A stretch of DNA of 64,000 bases from Neostapfia colusana (Eukaryota; Streptophyta; Magnoliopsida; Poales; Poaceae): positions 41,509,652 to 41,573,651 of the forward strand of contig JASWHV010000012.1 of assembly GCA_030760725.1 (NCBI GenBank), given 5' to 3'. The translations under genes were made by a program, and so were the position numbers. The notes beneath the pieces were generated by a model. The model ran no database searches, was not told where the DNA came from, and was given only the letters and a program-made list of their open reading frames with translations. Positions 63,869 through 64,000 of the stretch are shown here, piece after piece. Position 1 is the first letter of the stretch. Each line of letters begins with the position of its first letter.

Positions 63869-64000
63869 TGTAAAAGCCCAAGAAGAAGGACTTGCAAAAA
63901 CTTTTCTTCACCTCACAACACCACAGTTTTTATTGTGGACACCTTAGGAAATGTTGTGAAGAGCATATAACCTCCATCAAAAGAATGATTAGAGGGGAAA
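63869..64000 (+). repeat. Tek-A third LTR, start only (cut by window end)
   Basis: 132 bp matching 50334 and 53240 with only a few differences. The rest lies beyond the window. Confidence 0.92.

Larger units (their letters stand above)
50334..64000 (+). mobile_element. Tek-A: young Tekay-type chromovirus array (LTR-internal-LTR-internal-LTR)
   Basis: Three copies of the LTR start TGTAAAAGCC lie at 50334, 53240 and 63869. The left unit is reduced to 673 bp of LTR joined to the 3' half of pol (51007-53173) and a PPT. The right unit has a complete 4182-bp LTR, PBS, leader, gag-pol and PPT. The two pol copies differ at only a few amino acids. The left flank GCTGC (50329-50333) lies in the RE-5 accessory ORF; the right flank is outside the window. 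The high identity of all copies points to recent insertion and recombination. Confidence 0.9.

Overview
The window looks like nuclear DNA from a grass (Poaceae), from a gene-poor, retrotransposon-packed intergenic or heterochromatic stretch. The evidence is tRNA-Met-type primer sites (TGGTATCAGAGC) after several long terminal repeats (LTRs), Ty3/gypsy polyproteins ending in a chromodomain, a SIRE/Maximus-type Ty1/copia element, Tat-type Ty3/gypsy pieces and a Cassandra element carrying 5S rRNA-like sequence. I see no ordinary host gene, tRNA, true rRNA gene or CRISPR. Species cannot be named from this sequence alone.

Layout, left to right. (1) 1-126: right end of a Tekay-type LTR inserted in the env-like ORF of a copia element. 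(2) 127-7659: decayed SIRE/Maximus copia element on the minus strand (env-like, RNase H/RT, integrase, protease, gag, PBS, 5' LTR). (3) 7660-9014: 3' part of a Tat-lineage gypsy element (dead integrase), the host of the copia insertion. (4) 9015-12363: LTR-like block, here called LTR-X. (5) 12364-20201: Tat-2, a gag-only Tat-type element with a 55-bp G-box array in its LTRs and a complete Cassandra nested inside. (6) 20202-24016: two fragments of one LTR family (family T) facing each other. (7) 24017-44388: Tek-B, an old Tekay chromovirus with three LTR segments, interrupted by a 4.6-kb solo LTR of family T on the minus strand. (8) 44389-46204: RE-4, a truncated LTR plus leader and the start of an accessory ORF. 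(9) 46205-50333: RE-5, a complete 3.4-kb LTR, PBS and an accessory ORF whose N terminus resembles the histone H3 tail. (10) 50334-64000: Tek-A, a young Tekay chromovirus array of the form LTR-internal-LTR-internal-LTR. Its right-hand gag-pol has a single in-frame stop and its left-hand unit is internally deleted.

The elements are nested: Tek-A lies in RE-5, RE-5 in RE-4, Tek-B in RE-4, solo LTR-T in Tek-B, Cassandra in Tat-2, Tat-2 in LTR-X, the copia element in Tat-1, and a Tekay LTR in the copia element. 

The most interesting signal is that the LTRs of at least four families (LTR-X, Tek-B, RE-5, Tek-A) share a gene-like layout. A short exon of 69-90 bp, always a multiple of 3 and always in the same phase, ends at a GC-type splice donor (AAG|GCAAG). 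An intron of about 1.0-1.1 kb follows, then a second exon that continues the frame into an acidic peptide with a stop. A second signal is a position-matched histone H3-tail motif at the start of the RE-5 accessory ORF. A third is that every gag or accessory ORF begins at a splice-acceptor-like AG. Frames, junctions and motif positions were read by eye, and no database or alignment program was used.
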